Shown here piece by piece: positions 17,040-26,059 of a stretch of DNA of 64,000 nt. The notes beneath the pieces were generated by a model. It saw nothing but the letters and a program-made list of their open reading frames with translations. It searched no databases and was not told where the DNA came from. Source of the DNA: an uncultured Cytophagales bacterium. Lineage in GTDB: Bacteria; Bacteroidota; Bacteroidia; Cytophagales; Thermonemataceae. Position numbers and translations under genes: made by a program. Numbering within the stretch: position 1 is the stretch's first letter; the number at the start of each line of letters is the position of its first letter. The stretch lies in contig CALEMF010000047.1 in assembly GCA_937911505.1 (NCBI GenBank), forward strand, positions 43,605 to 107,604, in the 5' to 3' direction.

Positions 17040-17594
17040 ATGCCTGTCAACGCCCGTCATGTAGAAAACTCTAAAATAACTTTGACCGAACTGATGATTC
17101 CTAGCTACGCCAACTTTGGTGGTAAAATTCATGGAGGTATCTTACTATCGCTTATGGATAAAGTAGCGTACGCTTGTGCCTCTAAGCACTCAGGAAATTA
17201 TTGCGTAACAGTAAATATTGATAATGTAGACTTCCTGAATCCTGTAGAAGTAGGAGATTTAGTATCTTTGAAGGCTTCTGTCAATTATGTAGGAAAAACC
17301 TCGTTAGTGGTAGGAATTAGGGTAACGGCAGAGAATGTAAAAACAGGAGAGGTACGACATACCAACACTTCCTACTTTACAATGGTGGCAAAAGATGAAG
17401 CTAATAACCCTACGATAGTACCCGAACTGGTTTTGGAAAAAAAAGTAGAAGTAAGGCGTTTCTTAGAAGCGCTTAAGAGAAGAGAACTCAAGAAAGAGTA
17501 CGAAGCAGGTTTTTCAAATCTAAAGAAACATACTAATCCAGAAAAAGAATTATCTCAATTAGAAAATGAAAGATGCCAATTGGCTTTAGCATAA
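17040..17594 (+). CDS. Acyl-CoA thioesterase, hot-dog fold
   Basis: 184 residues. The hot-dog domain occupies about residues 10-125 with the family signature ANFGGKIHGGILLSLMDKVAY, where the Asp of MDK is catalytic, followed by TVNIDNVDFLNPVEVGD. It matches the YciA/BACH group that hydrolyses acyl-CoA to free acid and CoA. The C-terminal about 50 residues are a charged helical tail not needed for the fold. It is followed after 19 bp by a threonine aldolase gene, probably co-transcribed. Confidence 0.92.
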   Translation: MPVNARHVENSKITLTELMIPSYANFGGKIHGGILLSLMDKVAYACASKHSGNYCVTVNIDNVDFLNPVEVGDLVSLKASVNYVGKTSLVVGIRVTAENVKTGEVRHTNTSYFTMVAKDEANNPTIVPELVLEKKVEVRRFLEALKRRELKKEYEAGFSNLKKHTNPEKELSQLENERCQLALA

Positions 17595-17613
17595 GAATTA
17601 AATTATACAACGC

Positions 17614-18648
17614 ATGACCATAGATTTACGTAGCGATACCATTACCAAGCCTACCCCTGAGATGCTAACAGCGATGTGTGAAGCTGAAGTAGGCGATGAC
17701 GTATGGGGCGACGATCCAACTGTAAAGGCCCTAGAAGCCAAAGCAGCCGAACAGTTTGGGGTAGAAGCTGCCTTATTTTGTGCTTCTGGTACGATGACCA
17801 ACCAAATTGCGATTAGAGCACTTACCCAACCCAACGACCAAGTAATTTGTGACCAACTAGCACATATCTATAATTACGAAGGGGGAGGAATCGCCTCCAA
17901 TGCGCTGCTTTCGGTAAGGCTTGTTACAGGCGAGCGTGGTAAAATAGCGCCTCAACAAGTAGTAGAAAATATTAATCCCGATGATATTCATTTTCCTGTG
18001 ACACGCTTGGTAGCTTTAGAGAACACTGTTAACAAGGGTGGTGGAAATTATTATACCATCAAGGAAATTGAAGCCATTTGGGAGGTATGCCAGCAGCATC
18101 AACTCAAGCTACATCTCGATGGCGCAAGGCTATTCAACGCTTTGGTAGAAACAGGTGATAGTCCCAAAGATTACGGAAAGTACTTCGATACTATTTCTCT
18201 TTGCTTGTCCAAAGGGCTAGGTTGCCCTGTAGGTTCTGTATTATTGGGTACTGATGAGACCATCAAAAAGGCCAGACGCATTCGGAAAGTAATGGGCGGT
18301 GGTTGGCGACAAGCAGGATTTCTAGCGGCAGCAGGAATCTATGCCTTAGATCATCACGTTACACGCCTTAAAGAAGATCACCAAAGAGCAAAAGAAGTGG
18401 GGAAGCTTTTACAAGCTACTAGTTTCATAAAAAAGGTCTTTCCAGTAGATACTAACATTGTAGTGGGTGAGGTAGTAGAGGATTTACAGATACCTGAGGT
18501 AGTAGCCACGCTAGCTGCGCAAGATATTAAAGTCTCTACCTTCGGGAGGCGCTATATCCGACTGGTTACCCACTTACACTTCGACGATGAGGCATTGACT
18601 ACACTCGCTACACGACTTAAAAAGCTTACCTTACCAGTTGCTTCCTGA
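17614..18648 (+). CDS. ltaE: Low-specificity L-threonine aldolase
   Basis: 344 residues, normal length. Begins IDLRSDTITKPTPEML, the family signature. Also seen are GDDVWGDDPTV, the strand LHLDGARLFNA with the cofactor-binding Asp, and the PLP lysine K200 in LSKGLGCPVGS. It cleaves L-threonine/L-allo-threonine to glycine and acetaldehyde in the cytoplasm. It lies between the thioesterase gene and tdk with short spacings, so the three plus-strand genes are probably one transcript. Confidence 0.94.
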   Translation: MTIDLRSDTITKPTPEMLTAMCEAEVGDDVWGDDPTVKALEAKAAEQFGVEAALFCASGTMTNQIAIRALTQPNDQVICDQLAHIYNYEGGGIASNALLSVRLVTGERGKIAPQQVVENINPDDIHFPVTRLVALENTVNKGGGNYYTIKEIEAIWEVCQQHQLKLHLDGARLFNALVETGDSPKDYGKYFDTISLCLSKGLGCPVGSVLLGTDETIKKARRIRKVMGGGWRQAGFLAAAGIYALDHHVTRLKEDHQRAKEVGKLLQATSFIKKVFPVDTNIVVGEVVEDLQIPEVVATLAAQDIKVSTFGRRYIRLVTHLHFDDEALTTLATRLKKLTLPVAS

Positions 18649-18672
18649 GAGGCTGCTAGTGATTGAAAAGTT

Positions 18673-19266
18673 ATGTTTATAGAACCCCATTTTAATCAGT
18701 CTAGAGGTGGCTGGATAGAGATTATCTGCGGCTGCATGTTTTCTGGGAAAACAGAAGAGCTGATACGTAGGCTCAATAGAGCTACTATTGCCCGCCAAAA
18801 AGTAGAAATATTCAAACCCGCTGTAGACCAACGCTATCACGAAGAGGATGTAGTTTCGCACAATGCTACTTCCATTCGCTCTACACCCGTACATAATGCA
18901 GAAGAAATTTTATTACTATCTGCGGACAGCAATATTATTGGTATCGATGAAGCACAGTTTTTTGATGAAAGCATTGTAGAGGTCTGTAACACTTTGGCTA
19001 ATCAAGGAAAGCGGGTGGTAATTGCAGGGTTAGATATGGATTACCAAGAAAATCCTTTTGGGGTAATGCCTAAGTTATTAGCCATTGCTGAGTTCATTAC
19101 GAAAGTACATGCCATTTGTATGGTTTGCGGGAGTGTTGCTTCCTACTCTTATCGACTTGTAGCTTCAGAAGAGAAGGTATTACTAGGCGAGGCTGATGAG
19201 TATGAAGCACGCTGTAGAAAATGCTTTCAAGAGGGCTTAGAGGTGCAAGACAAGGCTACTCGTTAA
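18673..19266 (+). CDS. tdk: Thymidine kinase (type II, zinc-binding)
   Basis: 197 residues. [19 protein letters not shown] contains the P-loop, GIDEAQFFD the Walker B/lid region, and Cys pairs (CMVCG and CRKC) form the structural zinc site. It phosphorylates thymidine in nucleoside salvage. Starts 24 bp after ltaE. The end converges on the minus-strand gene at 19268 with a 1-bp gap. Confidence 0.96.
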   Translation: MFIEPHFNQSRGGWIEIICGCMFSGKTEELIRRLNRATIARQKVEIFKPAVDQRYHEEDVVSHNATSIRSTPVHNAEEILLLSADSNIIGIDEAQFFDESIVEVCNTLANQGKRVVIAGLDMDYQENPFGVMPKLLAIAEFITKVHAICMVCGSVASYSYRLVASEEKVLLGEADEYEARCRKCFQEGLEVQDKATR

Positions 19267-19267
19267 A

Positions 19268-19963
19268 TTAGAAAAGATTCTTAGCTTCTTCTTGATAAAA
19301 GGCTGTAGCTACGGCTGCGTAGCTGAACTGTAGCTTACGACTTTGGCTTCCCCAAGGAAAAGCTTTTACAGATTGCCAGTACTCTATGGTCTTTTTTTCA
19401 GCAAAACCTCTATTATAAAGTGCTGCCAAAAATCCGACAGAAGGCTGAGGAAGCTTGTACATAATTTTAGCTACCTCATAAAAAGCTGCTAAGTACGCTA
19501 GCTGCCATTGTAAGTTACTAAGTCGTTCGATACGCTCCTTACGGATCAAGGAAGGAGTTGTACTGGAAAAAACGATAAGCTGCTGAAAAGAAGATAGTTG
19601 ATATTGTTGTATAAGCTGCTCTAACTGTTCTACCCAAGAAGGCTTCATCTGGCAATACCCAATTGAAAAATCAGCGTAAGTGGCGCCATAAGTAACGTAC
19701 AAGCGTTCTAGGGCGTTTGTCTCTGCATAATCACGCCAAATACTATAGCGGGCAACTTCAGGAAAAACTACACTCACTAAGCGGGCGGCATTTTTCCCAA
19801 GTTTTTTTTTGAGAAGCGCCTGCTGTGCTTTGACCCAAGAAAGCCCTGAAGCATAATCTTTTGGATAAACCTGCTGAAAGCTTAATGCTGCTTGGGCTAC
19901 GCTCGAAAAAGATGTAGCAGCGAAAGAAAAAAATAATATAAGGGTGGTAAGGTAGATTTTCAT
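19268..19963 (-). CDS. Exported protein with lytic-transglycosylase-like motifs
   Basis: 231 residues from the ATG at 19961-19963, giving a signal peptide (about residues 1-24). An earlier in-frame start at 19990 lies in a terminator hairpin and is rejected. Three features resemble the SLT lysozyme fold: a Glu after a hydrophobic stretch (VVFPEVARYS), then SIGYCQMKPSW, similar to the S-x-G-x-x-Q-[IM] motif, and AALYNRG, similar to AYNxG. It may therefore act on peptidoglycan or be a catalytically changed relative. Identity beyond that is unknown. The hairpin immediately upstream leaves no room for a promoter between it and the start codon. Confidence 0.7.
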   Translation of the reverse strand: MKIYLTTLILFFSFAATSFSSVAQAALSFQQVYPKDYASGLSWVKAQQALLKKKLGKNAARLVSVVFPEVARYSIWRDYAETNALERLYVTYGATYADFSIGYCQMKPSWVEQLEQLIQQYQLSSFQQLIVFSSTTPSLIRKERIERLSNLQWQLAYLAAFYEVAKIMYKLPQPSVGFLAALYNRGFAEKKTIEYWQSVKAFPWGSQSRKLQFSYAAVATAFYQEEAKNLF

Positions 19964-19976
19964 CCTAAGTACACAT

Positions 19977-20010
19977 AAAAAATCCCACAACCTTGCTTGA
20001 TCGTGGGATT
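19977..20010 (-). terminator. Rho-independent terminator after the HAMP-GAF-PAS sensor gene
   Basis: An 8-bp perfect stem (19981-19988 with 20003-20010), a 14-nt loop and, on the minus strand, four T's (complement of 19977-19980). It lies 21 bp after the stop codon at 20032 and ends 13 bp before the next start (19963). Confidence 0.75.
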
Positions 20011-20031
20011 TACCAAATATATTATAGAAGA

Positions 20032-22194
20032 CTAAGCCAACGTAAATAAGTCGCCACCCTCTTGTTGTTTGTTACCGGGTACATTTTGATGACGTACTTC
20101 GTTAAATAGGAAGACGTAGACGATCTTTGTATCGATTTCTAACTTACCCGACATCATTTCTACAGGGTATACATGTTCGGTTTGGTCAATTACCTTACCG
20201 TTCACATTTTGCGTAAAGGATTTATAACTCAATTGGAACTTACGTTCTTTCAAGTCGATAATATTTGCATAGTCTGTCTCAATGAAAACATCTACCATCT
20301 TACCTTCTAGTTCTTCACGATCATAACCGAAACGCTCTAGAATATGGTTATTGACTTTCGTAATGATAAACTTCTCGTTGGTAAGGATAATTCCTTCGTA
20401 TACACGATTGATGATAGTTTGGTAAACGTGGGCTTCTTCTGCCACGGCATCCAGTTTCTCTTCAAACTGTTTCACCCAACTTTCGTAATGATCGATCTGG
20501 CGCTTCAGTTCTGCTTCTTTCAACTTCAATTTTTCTGCAAATTCTTTGGAAGCTGCCAAGAGTTTTGCGTTCTGCTCGTTCGCCTTTACAGCCGCTACTG
20601 TAGTAGCAATTCTTACAGAAAGCCTTTCTATAAACTCAATTTCGTAGGGTTGGTAATCTTTGAAAGAAATTAATTCGATGACCCCTTCAATGTTGTTATC
20701 GTCCTTAATAGGTACCAATAAAATACATTTTGGCTTGGCCTTCCCTAATCCTGAGGTAATATTGGTATAGTCTTCAGGAATATCTGTGATAAGTAGGGTA
20801 TCTTCTTCGCGCCAAACGGTACCTACTAACCCTTCACCATAAGCCACGCTACGCTTCAAAAACTTCTGGCGCTCGTAGGCATAGGCTGCTTTCAAGTCTA
20901 GCGCTGGTTCAGCTTGCTCATCATTAACAATAAAGATAGCTCCTTGATGACTGTCGGTGTATCGCACAAGCGTAGCAATAATTTCATAAGACTGTCGCTC
21001 AAGGTTATCATTATTTTTTCTAAGGATTTCTCCAAAGATAGAAAGTCCCTCGGCTGCCCAGTTACGCTTGGCCTCTTCTCTAGCAAACTCTTCTAATTGT
21101 GTGTTACGCTCTTCAGCCTCCGCCATACTAGACTTTAGCTTAGTGATCATCACCTTAAAGTTCTTGGCCAAGTTGCCTACTTCATCATTAGAGTCGATAT
21201 GATCGAGTAACTCCTCCTGATTACGTAATCCTTTCACTACGGATTGTGTAATTCTGTCTAGTTTTTCGATAGGTGCAGAAACACGTCTGGAGAAGTAATA
21301 AGCCAATATAGCAGCAACAAGTAGCATAACAACGATAGAGGCCAACACAACAAGCTGCGCTTGCTCAATAAGGTTATCTGTATGCTTAGATACTATGGTA
21401 TTAATTTTATCGATTTCTTTTCCAGTGTTTTGGATCTGCGTCCGTAGTTGTCCTCTTAGGCCATCAGCTTTTTCTAGACCGATTTCCTTTTCTACACTTA
21501 CCAACTTGTCAAACTGCTTTACATACTTATTTACTAGACCGATGAGTATCGTTTGATTAGCGAGACTGTCAGGAATAGTATTAGTAAGAATAGTAGCTGT
21601 TTGGTGTAGCTTGGTAACGTAATTAGGATCTTTACGGATGATAAAGTCTTTCTCATGACGGCGAAGCTGTAAAACCAAGTTATCGAAAACTTCTTCATCT
21701 TCTACGAAAGAAGAGATTTGCTCTAAGTCGTGGGCGTGTCTACGCATCTCTCCTTCAATACCTGTACCCTTAAAACCGCGAAGTTGTACCTTATTTTCTA
21801 GTACGTCGAAAGTTTGGTGATAAGTCTGATTGTATTCTTTGACTTTTTGTAGCCGACTAGCAAAACCAAAAGTACCCGTAATAGGGTCTTTCGCAATTTG
21901 GCTGATCAGCGCGTCCATTTCTTTTTTGGTAAAGTCTAGCTCAGAGGTAGCTTGGCTCTTCCCTAAGCGCATATAATCGGTGCTTTTCGCATCTATAGCA
22001 AGAAAATCTTTCTGTAGACTTTTAGACTCTAGGGAGAGTCTTGAAAGTTTATCTACTTTCTCTCGGTAAGTCTGGTAACTAGTAATCTGTTGAAGATACA
22101 CGTAAGAGATACCACCAATTACTCCTGCTGACAAAATCAGGAATAAGAAAGCTAAGATAAGCTTTGTTTTGATTTTATACGTGTTGAGTATCAT
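20032..22194 (-). CDS. Membrane sensor protein HAMP-GAF-PAS without an output domain
   Basis: 720 residues. Two membrane helices (about 11-33 and 282-303) enclose a helical extracytoplasmic domain resembling four-helix-bundle sensors of chemoreceptors. A HAMP linker (about 304-357), a GAF domain (about 378-540) with YGEGLVGTVWREE, a coiled coil (about 545-585) and a PAS domain (about 588-700) follow. No histidine kinase, GGDEF, phosphatase or methyl-accepting signalling tip is present, so the output must pass through a partner. The gene closes with a terminator. It lies 24 bp after the small unknown gene at 22219, probably the same transcript. Confidence 0.85.
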   Translation of the reverse strand: MILNTYKIKTKLILAFLFLILSAGVIGGISYVYLQQITSYQTYREKVDKLSRLSLESKSLQKDFLAIDAKSTDYMRLGKSQATSELDFTKKEMDALISQIAKDPITGTFGFASRLQKVKEYNQTYHQTFDVLENKVQLRGFKGTGIEGEMRRHAHDLEQISSFVEDEEVFDNLVLQLRRHEKDFIIRKDPNYVTKLHQTATILTNTIPDSLANQTILIGLVNKYVKQFDKLVSVEKEIGLEKADGLRGQLRTQIQNTGKEIDKINTIVSKHTDNLIEQAQLVVLASIVVMLLVAAILAYYFSRRVSAPIEKLDRITQSVVKGLRNQEELLDHIDSNDEVGNLAKNFKVMITKLKSSMAEAEERNTQLEEFAREEAKRNWAAEGLSIFGEILRKNNDNLERQSYEIIATLVRYTDSHQGAIFIVNDEQAEPALDLKAAYAYERQKFLKRSVAYGEGLVGTVWREEDTLLITDIPEDYTNITSGLGKAKPKCILLVPIKDDNNIEGVIELISFKDYQPYEIEFIERLSVRIATTVAAVKANEQNAKLLAASKEFAEKLKLKEAELKRQIDHYESWVKQFEEKLDAVAEEAHVYQTIINRVYEGIILTNEKFIITKVNNHILERFGYDREELEGKMVDVFIETDYANIIDLKERKFQLSYKSFTQNVNGKVIDQTEHVYPVEMMSGKLEIDTKIVYVFLFNEVRHQNVPGNKQQEGGDLFTLA

Positions 22195-22218
22195 GGTTCA
22201 AATAGATATTTAATGAAT

Positions 22219-22743
22219 CTAAATTTCTTCTTCTAAACTAAACGAATATAAAGTATGATCGAGTTTCAACTTTCCAGATTTATATGAAGGAACAAAACGA
22301 CTGATCATTTCTGATGTGATTTGAGGGGCGTTTAAGTAGACATCTAATACGACCACCTCTTCCGATTCTTCTGTCACTTCTACCTGCTCTTGTACTTTTA
22401 TTTGCCCACTCGCCTCTAATTCGGCAATAAGCTCAGCTCTCTGCTCATCGAGCTGTGTATTATTTCCCTCTAAACTATCCCAACCCGCATAGTCAGGATT
22501 TTGTTGCTGTAATTGCTCATCGGCCATTTCGAAGAGTAAGCTCGCGTAGTGAAGATATAAGGTACATATAGTGGTATCGAACAAGACTTCTTTTCCCCTT
22601 AGTAGACCCACAAAAAATATGTGTACAAACTCACTGTTATGCTCTACCTCCGAATTGTAAATCCAGCCCTTCCCGTCGGCTTGTATCAGTTTCTTAATAT
22701 TACTAATACTTTGATTTACAGAGTTGTTGATGGACTTTTCCAC
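22219..22743 (-). CDS. Hypothetical cytoplasmic protein
   Basis: 174 residues from a GTG start at 22741-22743; no ATG is available near the N-terminus. I do not recognise the family. There is no signal peptide or membrane helix. An acidic Gln/Glu-rich central region (about 85-130) joins two ordered parts. Its position 24 bp upstream of the HAMP-GAF-PAS sensor on the same strand suggests it could be part of that signalling unit. Confidence 0.6.
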   Translation of the reverse strand: MEKSINNSVNQSISNIKKLIQADGKGWIYNSEVEHNSEFVHIFFVGLLRGKEVLFDTTICTLYLHYASLLFEMADEQLQQQNPDYAGWDSLEGNNTQLDEQRAELIAELEASGQIKVQEQVEVTEESEEVVVLDVYLNAPQITSEMISRFVPSYKSGKLKLDHTLYSFSLEEEI

Positions 22744-22846
22744 GCCTAAATATACATGAAATTTAAAGTAAATACAAATGTCAGAATATATATTTCCATA
22801 GACATTTACGTGTATTTATGAGACAAGTTTACGAAAGATGTTGTGC

Positions 22847-23626
22847 CTACCAAATAATTTTTTCTTGATTCAAAAAAGCGGCGATTCCTCTGCGGCAGTC
22901 GTCACTTTCTCTGGTACGTGCATTCTGCTTGGCGGCATACTCTAGGGCTTCTACTAAGTCCATTTCTTGTATATGAGCCATAAGAAGTTTCGTAGCAGCC
23001 ATCGCTTCGGCAGAATTCTTCTCACACAATATTTTTGCATAACGATCTACTTCTTCAGAGAGAGTAGCCGCTTCAACTATAAAGTTGATTAAGTGATCTT
23101 TGGCAGCTTGTGCAGCAGTGATGAGCTCACCAGAGAGTAATAATTCTTTTGCTTTGGCTTCTCCAATTTTACGAATCAAAAATAAGCTTACAATGGCAGG
23201 AATAAAGCCAATGCGCACTTCTGTATAACCAAAGCGTGCTTCTGGTACGGCAAATACCACATCACAGACAGTAGCTAGGCCGCAGCCCCCTGCGATGGCG
23301 TGGCCTTGTACGGCTGCAATGACTACTTTTGGATGGGTGTAAATTTGATAAAAAAGCTCTTTAAGGTGAGAAGAGTCAGCTAGGTTTTCTTCAAAAGTAT
23401 TTTCTTGTAAGTGTTGTATGTAGGCGAGGTCAGCACCTGCGCAGAAGGCTTTTCCTTTGGCATTAAGCACAATTACTTTTACTTGCTTGTCTTCCTCGGC
23501 GTTTTTAAAGGCAGTTTTCAGTTCAGTAACCACCTGATGATTGAGGGCATTGCGTTTTTCAGGACGATTCAGGGTAATGTAAGCGGTACGCTCTTGAAGA
23601 GTATATTGAATAAATTCTAGCTTCAT
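22847..23626 (-). CDS. Enoyl-CoA hydratase/isomerase (crotonase family)
   Basis: 259 residues. The CoA-binding and oxyanion-hole motifs are clear: ITLNRPEKRNALN, AFCAGADL and AVQGHAIAGGCGLA, with the downstream EVRIGFIPAIVS carrying one catalytic position. It fits a beta-oxidation-type hydratase or a methylglutaconyl-CoA hydratase relative; substrate not resolved. Starts 31 bp after the CDF transporter gene, in the same minus-strand run. Confidence 0.93.
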   Translation of the reverse strand: MKLEFIQYTLQERTAYITLNRPEKRNALNHQVVTELKTAFKNAEEDKQVKVIVLNAKGKAFCAGADLAYIQHLQENTFEENLADSSHLKELFYQIYTHPKVVIAAVQGHAIAGGCGLATVCDVVFAVPEARFGYTEVRIGFIPAIVSLFLIRKIGEAKAKELLLSGELITAAQAAKDHLINFIVEAATLSEEVDRYAKILCEKNSAEAMAATKLLMAHIQEMDLVEALEYAAKQNARTRESDDCRRGIAAFLNQEKIIW

Positions 23627-23657
23627 GTAGTTGTGAGAATGATTTGAAATAGAGAAC

Positions 23658-24659
23658 TTAAATTTCTAAATGATGTTTCTGGTTTTTTTGGATATTCTGT
23701 GTATTCCAGATTACCTTCTGTCGAAAGGCACTTTGGCGCTTTACGCAATTCTTTAGTGCGCATATTTGGCAAGAAGCAGGTGGTAAACAGGGATCCATAT
23801 GAATAAATATTTCTGTATCAGGAATATACTGATTAATGATGTCTTCTATGGCTTTAATTTCTCGATGGCTTTCTTGCAAGGTATAATAAAAAGGTAAGGT
23901 TACGTGGCAGTCAATATGTAGCTTAGCGCCGTATTGTATAATTCGTAAATTATGTACATCAATCCAACTAGCTCGTCTCGCTTCTTTGAATATTTGAGAG
24001 ACCTGTTCGATCAGTTGGTCATCTGTTTCGTCCATTACGCCCTTCGCCGCTTTTTTCAACAACTGAAAGCCTTGAAAACAGATAAAAGAACCGAAGAAAA
24101 TGGCAATGAGGTTATCGAGCCAATACAAACGGGTTACATAAATAACAACGAGCCCAAGCAAAAGCGCTAAGCTAGAGTAGGCGTCTGCTTGTAAATGCTT
24201 GCCATCGGCGGTAAGTGTGAGTGATTGATGTTGCTTGCCTTGCTTTTCTAAATACCAACCAAGTACATAGTTTATAATACCCGTTACAATAATGAGGTAC
24301 ATACCTGTAGTGATACGGAGGAGTACAGTAGGATAAAATAGGGCATAGATGGATTTACAAACGATAGCAATACCCGCTAGGCAAATCAGTAAACCTTCCA
24401 AACCAGCCGATAAAAACTCTATTTTTCCGTGCCCGTAAGGATGGTTAGGGTCTTTGGGCTTTTCAGCTAGCCACACACTGTAGAGCGCAAAGCTGCCTGC
24501 TAAAATATTCACTATCGACTCTAGCGCATCTGTAAGAATAGCATTAGAAGCGGTAATTCGATAAGCCACTAACTTAATGACCATTAGTAGTAGGCTTATG
24601 AATAAAGCGGTAAGTAGTAGTTTAAACTTAAAAGAGTATTTGATACTTGCTCTCTCCAT
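23658..24659 (-). CDS. Cation diffusion facilitator (CDF) metal transporter with cysteine-rich tail
   Basis: 333 residues. Six predicted TM segments lie in the first about 210 residues. HPYGHGKIEFLSAG and DGKHLQADAYSSLA carry the family His/Asp metal ligands. The cytoplasmic C-terminal ferredoxin-like domain (about 215-290) contains HIDCHVTLP. CDF proteins export divalent metals (Zn, Co, Fe, Mn) against protons. The last about 45 residues hold five cysteines (MDPCLPPASCQICALKNC), which could bind metal and act as a sensor. Start is 17 bp after rimK stop. Confidence 0.93.
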   Translation of the reverse strand: MERASIKYSFKFKLLLTALFISLLLMVIKLVAYRITASNAILTDALESIVNILAGSFALYSVWLAEKPKDPNHPYGHGKIEFLSAGLEGLLICLAGIAIVCKSIYALFYPTVLLRITTGMYLIIVTGIINYVLGWYLEKQGKQHQSLTLTADGKHLQADAYSSLALLLGLVVIYVTRLYWLDNLIAIFFGSFICFQGFQLLKKAAKGVMDETDDQLIEQVSQIFKEARRASWIDVHNLRIIQYGAKLHIDCHVTLPFYYTLQESHREIKAIEDIINQYIPDTEIFIHMDPCLPPASCQICALKNCVKRQSAFRQKVIWNTQNIQKNQKHHLEI

Positions 24660-24676
24660 CCAACATAATTGTTCAC

Positions 24677-25588
24677 TTATACCCCTATTTTATCTTTTTT
24701 CTTCTGGTCAGTAGCATCAATGTTATTTTCGATGTACTGTATGATCTTGGCGGCTACATCTATACCCGTCGCTTTCTCTATACCTTCTAAGCCTGGTGAT
24801 GAATTGACTTCTATGACTAACGGCCCTCGTGCAGATTGTAACATATCTACCCCTGCAATACGCAGTCCTAAGGCTTTGGCTGCATTGACGGCGGCAGCTT
24901 TTTCTGCGCGGGTAAGCTTCAGCACTGCTCCTGTACCACCACGATGTAGGTTAGAACGAAACTCTCCTCTAGTACCCTGCCTTTTCATGGCAGCTACTAC
25001 TTTACCATCAATGACAAACGCTCTTACATCTGCCCCTTTGGATTCCTCAATGTATTCTTGCACCAAAATGTTAGCATTTAGGTTATAAAAGGCTTCTAAA
25101 ACCGACTTAGCGGCTGTCTTATTTTCTGCTAGTACTACACCTAATCCTTGTGTACCTTCTAGTAATTTAATGATAAGTGGCGCACCTCCTACTTGTTCTA
25201 TCAGATTGTTGATATTGCTTGGATATTTGGCAAAGGCTGTTTTGGGGATGCCTACGCCTGCTTTAGTAAGAATCTGCATGCTTCTTAGTTTGTCTCTAGA
25301 GCGAATGAGCGCTAAAGAGCTAGTAGTAGTGAATACTTTTTGCATTTCAAATTGACGAATGATAGCACTTCCATAGAAGGTAACTGAAGCCCCAATTCTA
25401 GGAATGATGGCATCTACTTCGGCAATGGTCTGGTCGCCAACATATACAACAGGCTGGCCTTTTTCCATACTCATATAACACTTGGTATGGTTGATAACCT
25501 GTGCTTGATGGCCACGCTTTTGGGCAGCTTCCAACAAACGACTGGTAGAGTATAGGGTGGCTTTGCGAGAGAGAATAGTTATGTTCAT
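24677..25588 (-). CDS. rimK: RimK-type alpha-L-glutamate ligase (ribosomal protein S6 modification)
   Basis: 303 residues from the ATG at 25586-25588, which puts NITILSR at the N-terminus as in E. coli RimK. The ATP-grasp fold is clear: [32 protein letters not shown], and metal ligands in [14 protein letters not shown]. RimK adds glutamates to the C-terminus of ribosomal protein S6 and tunes the ribosome. It sits 12 bp after the RimB-like protease, a pairing known for rim operons. Confidence 0.94.
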   Translation of the reverse strand: MNITILSRKATLYSTSRLLEAAQKRGHQAQVINHTKCYMSMEKGQPVVYVGDQTIAEVDAIIPRIGASVTFYGSAIIRQFEMQKVFTTTSSLALIRSRDKLRSMQILTKAGVGIPKTAFAKYPSNINNLIEQVGGAPLIIKLLEGTQGLGVVLAENKTAAKSVLEAFYNLNANILVQEYIEESKGADVRAFVIDGKVVAAMKRQGTRGEFRSNLHRGGTGAVLKLTRAEKAAAVNAAKALGLRIAGVDMLQSARGPLVIEVNSSPGLEGIEKATGIDVAAKIIQYIENNIDATDQKKKDKIGV

Positions 25589-25600
25589 AATGAAAGGCAA

Positions 25601-26059
25601 TTAAGAAGAACGACGCTTATTTTTAAATGATAAGTTACTTTTATCTACATCAACTAAGAAATTATTCTTGAGTAATTTTCTCCCTAAGAGGAGCGGATAA
25701 CGCATCGACTTTCGGTCTGCTAACGAAAACTCTGTTTTGTAAGACTCTCCAAAAATTTGGATACGCGTAACGATGATATAACGATAAATCACTTCGCCGA
25801 AAGAGCTTTTGATAGCAGCCCTTCTAAATTTTTTTGTGCTAAAAGTGAGATCGTTGTAGGCATTGTGGGAAGGGTCGAGCAGGCGAAATGATAATGCTTG
25901 CGCCCCTTCTTGGTCGGTGTAGAGTTGAATTTCCCTACAATGAATGGCAGAGGTATAGGCGCCAGTATCTATTTTACAGGGAATATCGAAAATTTCTAAT
26001 TCTGGTAAGTCGATGATATCACGCCTACCAATAACCTTATGTATCTTCTTCTTCTTCAT
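25601..26059 (-). CDS. rimB: RimB-like retropepsin-fold protease (putative ATP-dependent zinc protease family)
   Basis: 152 residues. The catalytic-looking D31-T-G triad in CKIDTGAYTSA and a downstream YPLLLGRKLL segment match the family named ATP-dependent zinc protease/RimB, which has a retroviral-pepsin-like fold. In Pseudomonas the homologue removes or trims glutamates added by RimK. Its start overlaps the end of the propeller kinase gene by 23 bp, and its stop lies 12 bp before rimK, so the three are one unit. Confidence 0.88.
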   Translation of the reverse strand: MKKKKIHKVIGRRDIIDLPELEIFDIPCKIDTGAYTSAIHCREIQLYTDQEGAQALSFRLLDPSHNAYNDLTFSTKKFRRAAIKSSFGEVIYRYIIVTRIQIFGESYKTEFSLADRKSMRYPLLLGRKLLKNNFLVDVDKSNLSFKNKRRSS

